Both the position numbers and the translations under genes were made by a program. This document shows, piece by piece, positions 15,575-22,930 of a stretch of DNA of 42,732 nt. Source of the stretch: Chloroflexota bacterium (GTDB taxonomy: Bacteria > Chloroflexota > Limnocylindria > Limnocylindrales > CSP1-4); assembly GCA_021786265.1 (NCBI GenBank), contig JAJYNP010000258.1, positions 1-42,732 of the forward strand. Reading direction: 5' to 3'. How positions within the stretch are numbered: the stretch's first letter is position 1; every line of letters begins with the position of its first letter. The notes beneath the pieces are model-generated. The model ran no database searches. It was not told the DNA's origin and worked only from the letters and a program-made list of their open reading frames with translations.

Positions 15575-16777
15575 ATGTCGCTGCGGTCGGATTCCGAGAA
15601 CTTCGCACTCATCCGCGTCATCGGGATCGGGGGCGGTGGCAGCAACGCCGTCAACCGCATGATCCGCGCCGAGATGATGGGCGTCGAGTTCATCGCGGTG
15701 AACACGGACGCCCAGGCCCTGCTCCAGTCGGACGCGCCGCACAAGATCCGCATCGGCGACAAGGTCACTCGCGGCCTGGGTGCCGGCGGTGACCCCGGCA
15801 TCGGGCAGCGCTCGGCCGAGGAGGACCAGGAGAAGATCTACGAGGCCCTCAAGGACTCGGACATGGTCTTCCTGACCGCCGGCATGGGCGGCGGCACCGG
15901 GTCGGGTGCGGCCCCGGTGATCGCCGAGATCGCCAAGGAGGTCGGGGCGCTGACCATCGGCGTCGTGACCAAGCCATTCTCGTTCGAGGGCGCCAAGCGC
16001 CGGATGGTCGCGGAGAAGACCAGCGAGCTGCTGCGCGACAAGGTCGACACTCTCATCACCATCCCCAACGACCGGCTCAAGGACGTGGTCAGCAAGAACA
16101 CGTCGATCGTCGACGCCTTCCGGGTGGTCGACGACGTCCTGCGCCAGGGCGTCCAGGGGATCAGCGACCTGATCACCGTGCCCGGGCTCATCAACCTGGA
16201 CTTCGCCGACGTCCGCACGATCATGAAGAGCGCCGGCTCGGCGCTGATGGGGATCGGCCGCGCGAGCGGCGAGAACCGTGCCGCGGACGCGGCCCGCCAG
16301 GCCATCGCGAGCCCGCTCCTCGAGGTCAACATCACGGGCGCCCAGGGCCTGCTGTTCAACGTGACCGGCGGCCCCAACCTCGGGTTGTTCGAGGTCAACG
16401 AGGCGGCGGAGATCATCAAGGAGGCGGCCGACCCCGAGGCGAACATCATCTTCGGGACCGTCATCGACGAGCGCATGGGCGACGACGTGATGATCACCGT
16501 GATCGCCACCGGCTTCGACTCGACCAAGCGGCGCGAGTACGCGACGTCCGCCCCCGACGTGTCGGTGCGCGCCGGCCGCGACAACCGCGACTTCCTGCGC
16601 GAGCTGGAGCGCGAGCGCGACCGGGAGCGGCAGCGGATGGAGCAGCTGGGTGTGCCGGAGCGGCCAGCTGAGCGGCCGTTCGAGGTGCCGGCCCCGGCCC
16701 CGGCGCCCGCCCAGCGGCGGCCGACGTACGACGAGGTCGACCTGGACATCCCGGCCTTCCTGCGCCGGAACCGGTAG
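15575..16777 (+). CDS. ftsZ: Cell division protein FtsZ
   Basis: FtsZ is the tubulin-like GTPase that forms the Z-ring. The 400-residue protein has the GTP-binding blocks [22 protein letters not shown] and the tubulin signature [13 protein letters not shown]. The T7 synergy loop region ([20 protein letters not shown]) that completes the neighbour's active site is also intact. After about residue 315 come a charged linker (repeated Glu/Arg, then Pro/Ala) and the C-terminal peptide [12 protein letters not shown], which binds FtsA. ATG 15575 follows GGAGGAG at 15562-15568. It is separated from ftsA by an unusually long gap. Confidence 0.97.
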   Translation: MSLRSDSENFALIRVIGIGGGGSNAVNRMIRAEMMGVEFIAVNTDAQALLQSDAPHKIRIGDKVTRGLGAGGDPGIGQRSAEEDQEKIYEALKDSDMVFLTAGMGGGTGSGAAPVIAEIAKEVGALTIGVVTKPFSFEGAKRRMVAEKTSELLRDKVDTLITIPNDRLKDVVSKNTSIVDAFRVVDDVLRQGVQGISDLITVPGLINLDFADVRTIMKSAGSALMGIGRASGENRAADAARQAIASPLLEVNITGAQGLLFNVTGGPNLGLFEVNEAAEIIKEAADPEANIIFGTVIDERMGDDVMITVIATGFDSTKRREYATSAPDVSVRAGRDNRDFLRELERERDRERQRMEQLGVPERPAERPFEVPAPAPAPAQRRPTYDEVDLDIPAFLRRNR

Positions 16778-16800
16778 AGAGCCGCCGGCCCACGGGCGAC

Positions 16801-17589
16801 GTGGGACAGGGGCCACCGGTCCGGCTGGCGCCCGCATTGCCCGGCCCCACGGCGCCACCCGAGCCGGATGGCGACGGTGTGAGGTCCGAGGAGGTCGAGC
16901 GGTATCGGGCCGTCCGCGAACGGCTCCTCGCGCGTATCGCGGCCGCATCCTCGCGCGCCCGACGCGAATCCTCGGACGTGATCCTGGTCGCCGTGACCAA
17001 GACCGTCCCGGTAGGGCAGATCCGTGGCGCGATCGCCGGCGGGTTCACCGTCCTCGGCGAGAACCGGGTCCAGGAGGCCGTGCCGAAGATCGCCGAGCTC
17101 GGGCGGGAGCGGGTCAGCTGGCACCTGATCGGCCCGCTCCAGTCGAACAAGGCGGCCCGCGCCATCGACCTGTTCGACATCGTCGAGACAGTCCACTCGA
17201 TCGCACTGGCCAGGCGACTCGACCGCGTGGCGGCCGACCACGGGCGCGCCGAGGTGCCCGTCCTGCTCGAGGTGAACGTGGACGCCGATCCCGGGAAGTC
17301 CGGCTACGAGGTGGGCCGGGTCGAGGCCGACCTGGTCGAGCTGGCCGACCTGCCGCATCTGCGACTGCTCGGGCTCATGACGGTGGGGCGGCTGGCGAGC
17401 GACCCGGAGCAGGCACGGCCGACGTTCCGGCGCCTGCGCGAGCTGTCGGAGCGGCTGCGGGCCCGGGAACCGCGGCTCGGGGACGCGCTCTCGATGGGGA
17501 TGAGCGACGACTTCGAGGTCGCGGTGGAGGAGGGGGCCACGATCGTGCGCCTGGGGCGGGCGATCTTCGGGGAGCGGCCGGCAGGGTAG
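16801..17589 (+). CDS. yggS: YggS-family pyridoxal phosphate homeostasis protein
   Basis: YggS/PLPBP proteins bind pyridoxal 5'-phosphate without known catalysis and balance B6 vitamers and amino-acid pools. Family motifs are the PLP-lysine block LVAVTKTVP, LGENRVQEAVPKI, WHLIGPLQSNKA, LLEVNVDADPGKSGY, LMTVGR and SMGMSDDFEVAV followed by VRLGRAIFG. GTG 16801 gives 262 residues with a Pro-rich first 26; GTG 16879, just before EEVERYRAVRERL, may be the real start. It sits 23 bp after ftsZ, as in many Gram-positive clusters, but sepF does not follow. Confidence 0.92.
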   Translation: MGQGPPVRLAPALPGPTAPPEPDGDGVRSEEVERYRAVRERLLARIAAASSRARRESSDVILVAVTKTVPVGQIRGAIAGGFTVLGENRVQEAVPKIAELGRERVSWHLIGPLQSNKAARAIDLFDIVETVHSIALARRLDRVAADHGRAEVPVLLEVNVDADPGKSGYEVGRVEADLVELADLPHLRLLGLMTVGRLASDPEQARPTFRRLRELSERLRAREPRLGDALSMGMSDDFEVAVEEGATIVRLGRAIFGERPAG

Positions 17590-17611
17590 GCGAGGTCCCG
17601 ACGAGCCCGCA

Positions 17612-17639
17612 ACGCCCGGCTGTGCCGATTGCCGGGCGT
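17612..17639 (+). terminator. Perfect 9-bp hairpin after yggS
   Basis: ACGCCCGGC (17612-17620) pairs exactly with GCCGGGCGT (17631-17639) around a 10-nt loop, just after the yggS stop and before the promoter-like box of yggT. There is no T-run. It probably ends or weakens the ftsZ-yggS transcript. Confidence 0.55.
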
Positions 17640-17661
17640 GCCCGAGACGCGCCCCTATACT
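17629..17661 (+). promoter_or_regulatory. Likely yggT promoter, leaderless
   Basis: TATACT at 17656-17661 ends eight bases before the yggT GTG (17670), so the transcript would begin at or within a base or two of the start codon. No Shine-Dalgarno is visible there. TTGCCG at 17629-17634 is the best -35 but is 21 bp away, which is long. Confidence 0.45.
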
Positions 17662-17669
17662 GCTCGCTC

Positions 17670-17921
17670 GTGGGTGCCTTCCTGCCGAACTTCCTGCAGT
17701 TGCTCTTCTTCGCCCTGTACGTGCTCCTCCTGGGCCGAGTCCTGATGAGCTGGGTCAATCCCCGGTTCGACTCGGCCCTTGGCCGCTTCCTCTACGAGAC
17801 TACGGAACCGATCCTGCAACCGATCCGGCGTGTGCTGCCCTCGACCGGGATGATCGACTTCTCGCCGATCGTCGCGTTCCTGCTGCTCTCGGTGCTCGCG
17901 GCCGCGCTGAGGATCGGCTGA
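17670..17921 (+). CDS. yggT: YggT family membrane protein
   Basis: YggT proteins are small integral membrane proteins linked to division-site or osmotic functions and found beside ftsZ/yggS in many phyla. The 83-residue product shows the family pattern: a first helix LQLLFFALYVLLLGRVLMSWV, the motif NPRFDSALGRFLYETTEPIL followed by PIRRVLP, then DFSPIVAFLLLSVLAAALRI. GTG 17670 is chosen because it directly precedes the first helix and lies eight bases after a TATACT box; no ribosome site is seen, so leaderless translation is likely. Confidence 0.88.
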   Translation: MGAFLPNFLQLLFFALYVLLLGRVLMSWVNPRFDSALGRFLYETTEPILQPIRRVLPSTGMIDFSPIVAFLLLSVLAAALRIG

Positions 17922-17931
17922 TCGACGGCGA

Positions 17932-18234
17932 GTGACTCCGGAGGGACCGGTCGTGCCGTCCGCTCGCATCGCGGTCCGGCTGACCCCGCGTGCCGGCGTT
18001 GACCGCCTGGATCCCCCCGGGCCTGACGGCGAGCTGCGGGCACGGGTGCGTGCGGCGCCCGTGGACGGTGCCGCGAACGAGGCGCTGCTGCGTCTCCTTG
18101 CCCATTCGCTCGACCTGCCCCGGTCGGCACTGCGGCTCGTCGCGGGGGCGCAGTCGCGCCGCAAGCTCGTCGAGGTGGACGGCCTGGCGCGGTCGGACGT
18201 GCAGGCCAGACTGGCGAGGCCGTCGGCGGGGTAG
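17932..18234 (+). CDS. yggU: DUF167 (YggU-like) protein
   Basis: This 100-residue protein is a DUF167 member. The family blocks are IAVRLTPRAGVDRLD, LRARVRAAPVDGAANEALLRLL and LRLVAGAQSRRKLVEVDGL. DUF167 proteins are small, soluble and of unknown function, and are commonly encoded after yggT. GTG 17932 starts 10 bases after the yggT stop; GTG 17953 is an alternative that still keeps the whole domain. It is the last gene of the dcw-linked set. Confidence 0.88.
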   Translation: MTPEGPVVPSARIAVRLTPRAGVDRLDPPGPDGELRARVRAAPVDGAANEALLRLLAHSLDLPRSALRLVAGAQSRRKLVEVDGLARSDVQARLARPSAG

Positions 18235-18292
18235 CCCGGTGCCGGCGGGGTCGGACGTGCGCCTGCCCGTCCACAGCGCCTGCCCGTCTGCG

Positions 18293-18322
18293 TTGACGGC
18301 TGGCGGCCGGGCAGCCGATAAT
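18293..18322 (+). promoter_or_regulatory. Promoter of tRNA-Val
   Basis: TTGACG (18293-18298) and GATAAT (18317-18322) are 18 bp apart, close to the sigma70 consensus and rare in such GC-rich DNA. Transcription would start near 18329, about 22 nt before the tRNA. Confidence 0.65.
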
Positions 18323-18350
18323 CGCTTCGCGGTTACGCCGCGTGGCCCGG

Positions 18351-18427
<77 letters not shown>

Positions 18428-18912
18428 GCTCCTCCGATATGCGAACGTCGGCCGGTGCGCGCCCGACGATCCGAGCGAGCTTCTGACGGCCGACGCTCGA
18501 ACACGCTCTTCCCCACCGCTGGGACGGGCGTGGGGGTCGCAAGCGCTCACGAGGGTGAGGCCGTCACGGGCGGCGGCGTCGCCAGGGCCGCCCGGGTTTC
18601 CCTGGTGTTCGAGTCGGTGACGCAGGGCTGCCAGTCTCGAGCCCCGCTTGTGCACCCTGCAGCACGTCGGGTCACTCGGATGCGTCTCGGAAGGGGGGGC
18701 CTTGCGCCGGCGCCTCATTCGTGCGGCGGACGCTCCGCGTCCAGGCTCTCCCAGACGGAGGTGGTTGTGGTCGGGACAGCTCCTCCGCAAGTCGCTCGGC
18801 CTCGTACCATCCTGGCCAACGGCAGGTCGGGACCTGGCCTTCGGGATCGCGCACGCTGCTTCGCGGTACTGTTGTCCGGTGTGGGCCGGCGCAAGTGGAA
18901 CGGAGGGATGCG
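18428..18912. other. Region without a convincing gene
   Basis: Open frames here lack ribosome sites and recognisable sequence. CGTCGGCCG (18446-18454) and CGGCCGACG (18487-18495) form a perfect 9-bp inverted repeat with a 32-nt loop just after the tRNA, a possible end of its transcript. A second, weaker one is CCAGGG/CCCTGG at 18582-18605. GGACGC/GCGTCC at 18728-18742 is a short hairpin. Nothing else stands out. Confidence 0.5.
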
Positions 18913-19236
18913 ATGCCGCACCGCCTCATGACCGTTGAGGCGCTCCAGGTCGGCCCGCACCGGCTGGGCCGGGCGACCCTGAATCTCTATCGCGATGAGC
19001 CTGCGCCGGGCGTCCGCGGGTTGAAGAGCTGGACCGTGTTCGGACGGCTGGGGCGGGCTGGCCCACTGCCCGAGGACTCCGACGCGCTGCTGGCGCTGGA
19101 CGATGGGCGGATCCTGAAGGGCCGAGTACTCCTGACGAGCAGTCGGATCACGGCCGATTGGCGGGGCAGGACAACCGAGTACGAGTACCAGGGGACGGGA
19201 CCACTCGAAGGCACGACCGACGCCGACTACGGCTGA
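18913..19236 (+). CDS. Hypothetical protein
   Basis: A 107-residue frame starts at ATG 18913, five bases after GGAGGG (18902-18907). The sequence is soluble, without signal or membrane segment. It alternates short beta-like stretches (LGRATLNLYRDE, LKSWTVFGRL, RILKGRVLLTSSRITADWRG, TTEYEYQGTGPL), which suggests a small beta barrel or sandwich. I do not recognise the family and assign no function. Neighbours give little help: a tRNA upstream and a hydrolase 156 bp downstream. Confidence 0.6.
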   Translation: MPHRLMTVEALQVGPHRLGRATLNLYRDEPAPGVRGLKSWTVFGRLGRAGPLPEDSDALLALDDGRILKGRVLLTSSRITADWRGRTTEYEYQGTGPLEGTTDADYG

Positions 19237-19392
19237 CTCACCTGTCGCCTCGCCGGAGACGACCTGGTTTCGGGTCAGAAGCACCGGTCGTTCCGAGGCG
19301 ATCTCCGCCGGACCCAGTGGCATCATCACCGAGGGCGAGCCGCGGAGCCGGTGGCCGCCGGCCGGATCACGGACAGGCGGAGGACCGAGAGG

Positions 19393-20193
19393 ATGCCCGA
19401 TCGGGGTTCGGACCGGATCGTGCTCGACGTGGGCCGGGACAGCGAGGTCGAGCGGACGCCGGATCTCGCGTATGGCCGACCCATCGGCGTGGACCTGACG
19501 ATGGACGTCTACCGGCCGTCGGGCTCGTCGGGGGCGCTGCCGGCGGTCTTCTTCGTGCACGGCGATGCCGACCCGGTCCACCTGGTCGGCGCGAAGCGGT
19601 GGGGACAGTACGTGTCGTGGGCCGAGGCGGTCGCGTCGATGGGTGTTGCGGCGGTCACCTTCGACCATTCGTCGACGGAACGGCTCACGCGCCTCGATCG
19701 CGTGCTCGGCGAGATCGACCAGGCCCTCGACTTCGTGCGAACCGAGGGCCCCCGGCTCGGGGTCGATGCGAACCGGCTCGCGCTGTGGGCCTGCTCCGGC
19801 GGCGTGCCCCTGGCGCTCTCGGCGGTCATGCGCCGGCCCGAGGGCATCCGCTGCGCCGTCGCCCTCTACGGCCCCTGTGACCTGCGCCCCATGCGCTCCC
19901 TGGCCGGCGCCGAGGTGCCCGCCGACGACCTGGCGCAGGCCTCGCCCCTCGCGCTCCTGGAGGATCTCGGGCTGCCCTGGCCGCTCCTGTGCATCCAGGC
20001 CGCCCTCGATCGGCCGGAGATCAACCGGACGATCGACGCTTTCCTGGCCGCGTGCCACACGCGGGGACTACCAGCGCAACTGCTCGTCCACGAGCAGGGT
20101 CACCACGCGTTCGACGTCCGGGACGAGGGTCCGCGGTCAGACGAGCTGATCCGCGCCATCCTGGCGTTCCTGAGGGTGCACGTGGCCTCGTAG
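19393..20193 (+). CDS. Alpha/beta hydrolase (esterase-like)
   Basis: The 266-residue product has an alpha/beta-hydrolase layout. A strand and oxyanion region reads AVFFVHGDADP, the nucleophile elbow RLALWACSGGVPLAL carries the candidate Ser, an acidic residue lies in the AALDRPEIN region, and the catalytic His is probably in QGHHAFDV near the C-terminus. The elbow reads A-C-S-G-G rather than G-x-S-x-G. The fold resembles dienelactone hydrolase or acetyl-xylan esterase-like proteins; substrate is unknown. ATG 19393 is preceded directly by GAGAGG; GTG 19351 in frame (CGGAG upstream) would add 14 residues. No signal peptide is seen. Confidence 0.75.
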   Translation: MPDRGSDRIVLDVGRDSEVERTPDLAYGRPIGVDLTMDVYRPSGSSGALPAVFFVHGDADPVHLVGAKRWGQYVSWAEAVASMGVAAVTFDHSSTERLTRLDRVLGEIDQALDFVRTEGPRLGVDANRLALWACSGGVPLALSAVMRRPEGIRCAVALYGPCDLRPMRSLAGAEVPADDLAQASPLALLEDLGLPWPLLCIQAALDRPEINRTIDAFLAACHTRGLPAQLLVHEQGHHAFDVRDEGPRSDELIRAILAFLRVHVAS

Positions 20194-20288
20194 CGCACGA
20201 GCGGCGGTCGGTTCGGCCCCTCGCGGATGACGCGACCGTTCGATCGGTCATGCGATCGGAAACGAGATCCTTGCGACCAGTCCTGTGG

Positions 20289-20483
20289 TCAGGCGCGGTG
20301 CGCCCAGCGAAGCGTCAGCACCATACTCAGGCGGCCGGCGCGGAAGGCAACCCGGTGACCGACACGATGGGTCGGCGCCGCACCGTGCTCGCGCAGCATC
20401 GCCGCGAGGCGGTCCTGCTCGGCCTCGCGGCGATGCTCGCTCTCGCGCTCCCGCACCAGCATCTCGGCCAGATACCAGTTCAT
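20289..20483 (-). CDS. Small hypothetical protein, divergent from CGNR gene
   Basis: On the minus strand, ATG at 20483-20481 opens a 64-residue frame. It begins MNWYLAEMLVRERESEHRRE, a charged helix, continues through AEQDRLAAMLREHG and ends in a basic stretch with VGHRVAFRAGRL. A G-run (GGGGGG) lies about nine bases upstream of the ATG, and a TTGACA-N17-CACAAT promoter lies further upstream. Short proteins starting with a tyrosine-containing, Arg/Glu-rich helix of this kind are common in Actinobacteria and Chloroflexi and have no known role. It is transcribed away from the CGNR regulator and toward the hydrolase. Confidence 0.65.
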   Translation of the reverse strand: MNWYLAEMLVRERESEHRREAEQDRLAAMLREHGAAPTHRVGHRVAFRAGRLSMVLTLRWAHRA

Positions 20484-20517
20484 CGATGCTAACCCCCCAT
20501 CCTGTTTTGTCGGTTGC

Positions 20518-20557
20518 ATTGTGCGCGGCCTGTGATAACCTGTCAAGTAGGTATACT
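20518..20557. promoter_or_regulatory. Overlapping divergent promoters with palindrome
   Basis: On the minus strand TTGACA (20546-20541) and CACAAT (20523-20518) are 17 bp apart and serve the 64-residue gene. On the plus strand TATACT (20552-20557) is a likely -10 for the CGNR gene; its -35 is weak. An imperfect palindrome, ACCT-GTCAAGT-AGGT (20538... to 20552), spans both, within ATAACCT...AGGTAT. A regulator bound here would affect both genes; the CGNR protein itself is the obvious candidate. Confidence 0.5.
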
Positions 20558-20578
20558 GGTTTTCTGCAGGAGGATGCG

Positions 20579-21172
20579 ATGGCACGGCCACCGGCGCCGG
20601 GGGACCTCGAGCGGGTCAGGCGGTTCATCAACACGCTCGACATCGAGGCGGATCGCGACGCGCTGCGCTCTCCGGACGATGCGCGCGCCTGGCTGTCGGA
20701 ACACGGCCTCTCGGCGGGTGGGAGCCTGGATGCGGCGGCTCTCCACCGTCTGGTTGCGCTCCGTGAGGGGCTTCGGGAGTTACTTGCCGACCGTGGCGAC
20801 GCCCGGGCGGCGGCTGGCGACACACTGCATGTGCTGGCGCAGCTGGGGGAGTCGGCCCAGCTCGTGGTCAGGTTCGGACCGGACGGCAATCCGCGACTCG
20901 AGCCGGCCGGCGGATCCGACTCCGTGATCGCGGTCCTGCTGGCCGACATCGCCGCGGCCGTGGGCGACGGCTCCTGGGCCCGGCTCAAGGTCTGTGCGAA
21001 CGACGCGTGTCGGTGGGCCTTCTGGGACGCCTCGCGGAACCACTCCGGGGTGTGGTGCACGATGGCGGTGTGCGGCAACCGGATGAAGGGCCGCGCCTTC
21101 CGGGCACGTGCTCGCCGCGCGGAGCCGTCGCACCGAGCCGGTTCAGCCGCACCCGCGCCGCCCAGCTCGTGA
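20579..21172 (+). CDS. ABATE/CGNR zinc-finger putative transcriptional regulator
   Basis: The 197-residue protein has the N-terminal ABATE domain (GDLERVRRFINTLDIE, DDARAWLSEHGL, LHRLVALREGLRELLAD) and a C-terminal CGNR zinc finger at about residues 138-182. The finger contains VCANDACRWAFWDASRN and WCTMAVCGNRMKGRAFR, with the four cysteines and the CGNR signature intact. Such proteins are presumed DNA-binding regulators, with the stress-response ABATE domain as sensor; targets are generally unknown. ATG 20579 follows CAGGAGG at 20567-20573. The shared divergent control region suggests it regulates itself and the small minus-strand gene. Confidence 0.88.
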   Translation: MARPPAPGDLERVRRFINTLDIEADRDALRSPDDARAWLSEHGLSAGGSLDAAALHRLVALREGLRELLADRGDARAAAGDTLHVLAQLGESAQLVVRFGPDGNPRLEPAGGSDSVIAVLLADIAAAVGDGSWARLKVCANDACRWAFWDASRNHSGVWCTMAVCGNRMKGRAFRARARRAEPSHRAGSAAPAPPSS

Positions 21173-21457
21173 TACCGGCAGGCTGGGCCGGCAATCGAGC
21201 GCCCCGGGCGGCCGCGTCACGGGCCGCACGTCCCTCAAGACGAGGGGTTTCGGGAGCGGCACTCCGGTGGGGCCCGGTGCCCCTGCACGAGGGCCTGTCT
21301 TCGCGGGCGTGAGCGCGAACTCGCGCGGCGATGCGCACCGGGCGATCGCGCACTTGGAGGCGGTCGTCGGCGCTACGCAGGGTCTGCCTGACCACTACCA
21401 GGCGAAGTACGTGCCGGGCGCTTACCCCGCCGTGACGCTGTCGGTCAAGATCACCGA

Positions 21458-21487
21458 CGCCATCATGTCCTGCGCCATCATGTCCTG
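21458..21487 (+). repeat. 15-bp perfect tandem duplication
   Basis: CGCCATCATGTCCTG occurs twice in direct contact (21458-21472 and 21473-21487). The length is five codons, so it would keep the reading frame of the remnant upstream. Confidence 0.9.
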
Positions 21488-21629
21488 GACCCCGTGTCCG
21501 AGTGAACGGCTGTGGTCCTGGACCCTCGTCTGGATCCTCGCGGTCCCGGACTGTCGCGCCCTGACCCCCTGTACCTCAACATGCCTCGCGCCCGTGATCC
21601 TCCGGGCCGTAAGCGCTCCAGGCCGACTC

Positions 21630-21690
21630 TTGACGCCGGGCGCCCGGGCGCTGTAGCTTTCAGTCGCGCATAAATATAGTCGACAAAGGA
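21630..21690 (+). promoter_or_regulatory. Candidate promoter/operator of the ROK-ABC operon
   Basis: TTGACG (21630-21635) lies 18 bp before TAGCTT (21654-21659), which is preceded by TG. An AT-rich patch, ATAAATATAGTCGAC (21670-21684), follows and then AAAGGAAGG, the ribosome site for GTG 21698. The AT-rich patch is the likeliest place for the ROK protein to bind, but no clean palindrome is seen. Confidence 0.4.
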
Positions 21691-21697
21691 AGGCTCT

Positions 21698-22930
21698 GTG
21701 GCACGACTGCGGAACGGCTCCGGATCGCTCATCCGGGACCTCAACCGTGCGGCGATCCTCTCCCTGATTGGACAGCGGGGGGCGATCGCGCGCGTCGAGA
21801 TCGCGCAGGAACTCGCCTTGAGTCCAGCCACTGTCACGGTCCTCACACGGGACCTCATGCAGGAAGGAGTGGTGCGCGAGGTCGCTGCTGCCCCATCGCG
21901 CGGCGGGAGGCCGGCAGTCCTACTCGGACTCGTCGGCGATGCGGCGCACGCGCTCGGGGTGAAGATCGCCGCCGACCGCCTAGCAGTGGTGCGCGTCAAA
22001 CTCGACGGAGAGCCGCTGAGCTTTGCCGAACGACCCTTCAATGCCGCAGCGCCCGATGCCCTTGAGCGGCTCGGGGACGAGCTGGCAACGATCGTCTCGG
22101 CAGGCGATGGGCTAGGCCCGCGCCTGCTGGGCGTCGGGCTCGGCGTTCCTGGCATCGTCGACACGCCCGGCGGTGGCACGGTCGAGTCACCCGTGCTTGG
22201 TTGGCGCGCCCTGCCGCTCGGCGCACGGCTGCAGCAGCAGCTCCAACTCCCGGTCCTCGTCGACAACGACGTCAACACGCTGGCTGTCGCCGAACGCCTC
22301 TATGGGCGCGGCCGGACGGTCGAGGACTTCATCACCGTCACGATCGGCCGAGGCGTCGGCCTCGGGATCGTCATCGGCGGCGAGCTGTACCGCGGCTCGC
22401 GTGGAGGTGCTGGCGAGTTCGGCCACGTGCGGATGGTCGAGGATGGACCGCGCTGTCACTGCGGCAAGCATGGCTGCCTCGAGGCGCTCGCGTCGGACGA
22501 GGCGCTCGTTCGCGACGCGCGTGATGCTGGCATCCTCGAGCCTGCCGCGGGCATCGGCGCGCTGCGTGCACTCGCGGACAACGGCGACGAAGCCGCGTTG
22601 GCCCTGTACGAGCGGGCGGGAACGGTGCTCGGACGTGCCGTTGCCGGCCTCACCAACGTCCTGAGCCCGGGACTCCTCCTCGTCAGTGGCGAGGGAACGG
22701 AGGCGTGGCCCCATCTGCGCGCCTCGTTCGACGCCGCGCTGCGCGAGGACCTCTTTGAGCCGCTCCGCGATGTGCCCGTCGAGGTCGACCCCTGGGATGA
22801 TGCCAAGTGGGCGCGGGGCGCGGCCGCCCTCGTCCTGCGAGCGACGTTCGCCGCTCCGCTGTACGAGCGTCAGCCCGAAGATGCCGTCCGGGCGCGGCTC
22901 GTCGAACCGCTCCGGGCGAGGGTCGTGTGA
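21698..22930 (+). CDS. ROK-family transcriptional repressor
   Basis: The 410-residue protein begins with a winged helix-turn-helix (RAAILSLIGQRGAIARVEIA then LSPATVTVLTRDLMQEGVV) and continues as a ROK domain with GVGLGVPGIVDTPGG, LVDNDVNTLAVAERLYG, GRGVGLGIVIGGELYRG, GAGEFGH and the zinc motif CHCGKHGCLEAL. This is the NagC/XylR-type layout: a sugar-responsive repressor. The usual sugar-contacting residues of the GEFGH block are present, so it could bind free sugar; kinase activity is not assumed. It is the first gene of the operon and overlaps the first permease by one base (TGATG), so it probably controls this operon with glucose or an alpha-glucoside as signal. Confidence 0.9.
   Translation: MARLRNGSGSLIRDLNRAAILSLIGQRGAIARVEIAQELALSPATVTVLTRDLMQEGVVREVAAAPSRGGRPAVLLGLVGDAAHALGVKIAADRLAVVRVKLDGEPLSFAERPFNAAAPDALERLGDELATIVSAGDGLGPRLLGVGLGVPGIVDTPGGGTVESPVLGWRALPLGARLQQQLQLPVLVDNDVNTLAVAERLYGRGRTVEDFITVTIGRGVGLGIVIGGELYRGSRGGAGEFGHVRMVEDGPRCHCGKHGCLEALASDEALVRDARDAGILEPAAGIGALRALADNGDEAALALYERAGTVLGRAVAGLTNVLSPGLLLVSGEGTEAWPHLRASFDAALREDLFEPLRDVPVEVDPWDDAKWARGAAALVLRATFAAPLYERQPEDAVRARLVEPLRARVV

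Larger units (their letters stand above)
21173..21697. other. Region without an intact gene, possible decayed coding remnant
   Basis: No complete gene is convincing in these 525 bp. A stretch at about 21310-21460 reads protein-like in the frame of 21310 (HRAIAHLEAVVGATQGLPDH, then KYVPGAYPAVTLSVKITDAI) but has no start signal. It then runs into low-quality sequence after a 15-bp tandem duplication, so it may be a gene remnant. I do not recognise its family. The last 70 bp carry the ROK promoter region. Confidence 0.4.

Noticed and set aside
14843..16948. 701-codon minus-strand open frame across the ftsA-ftsZ gap
   Set aside because: It covers ftsZ in antisense and the structured gap; no ribosome site or family motif is visible.
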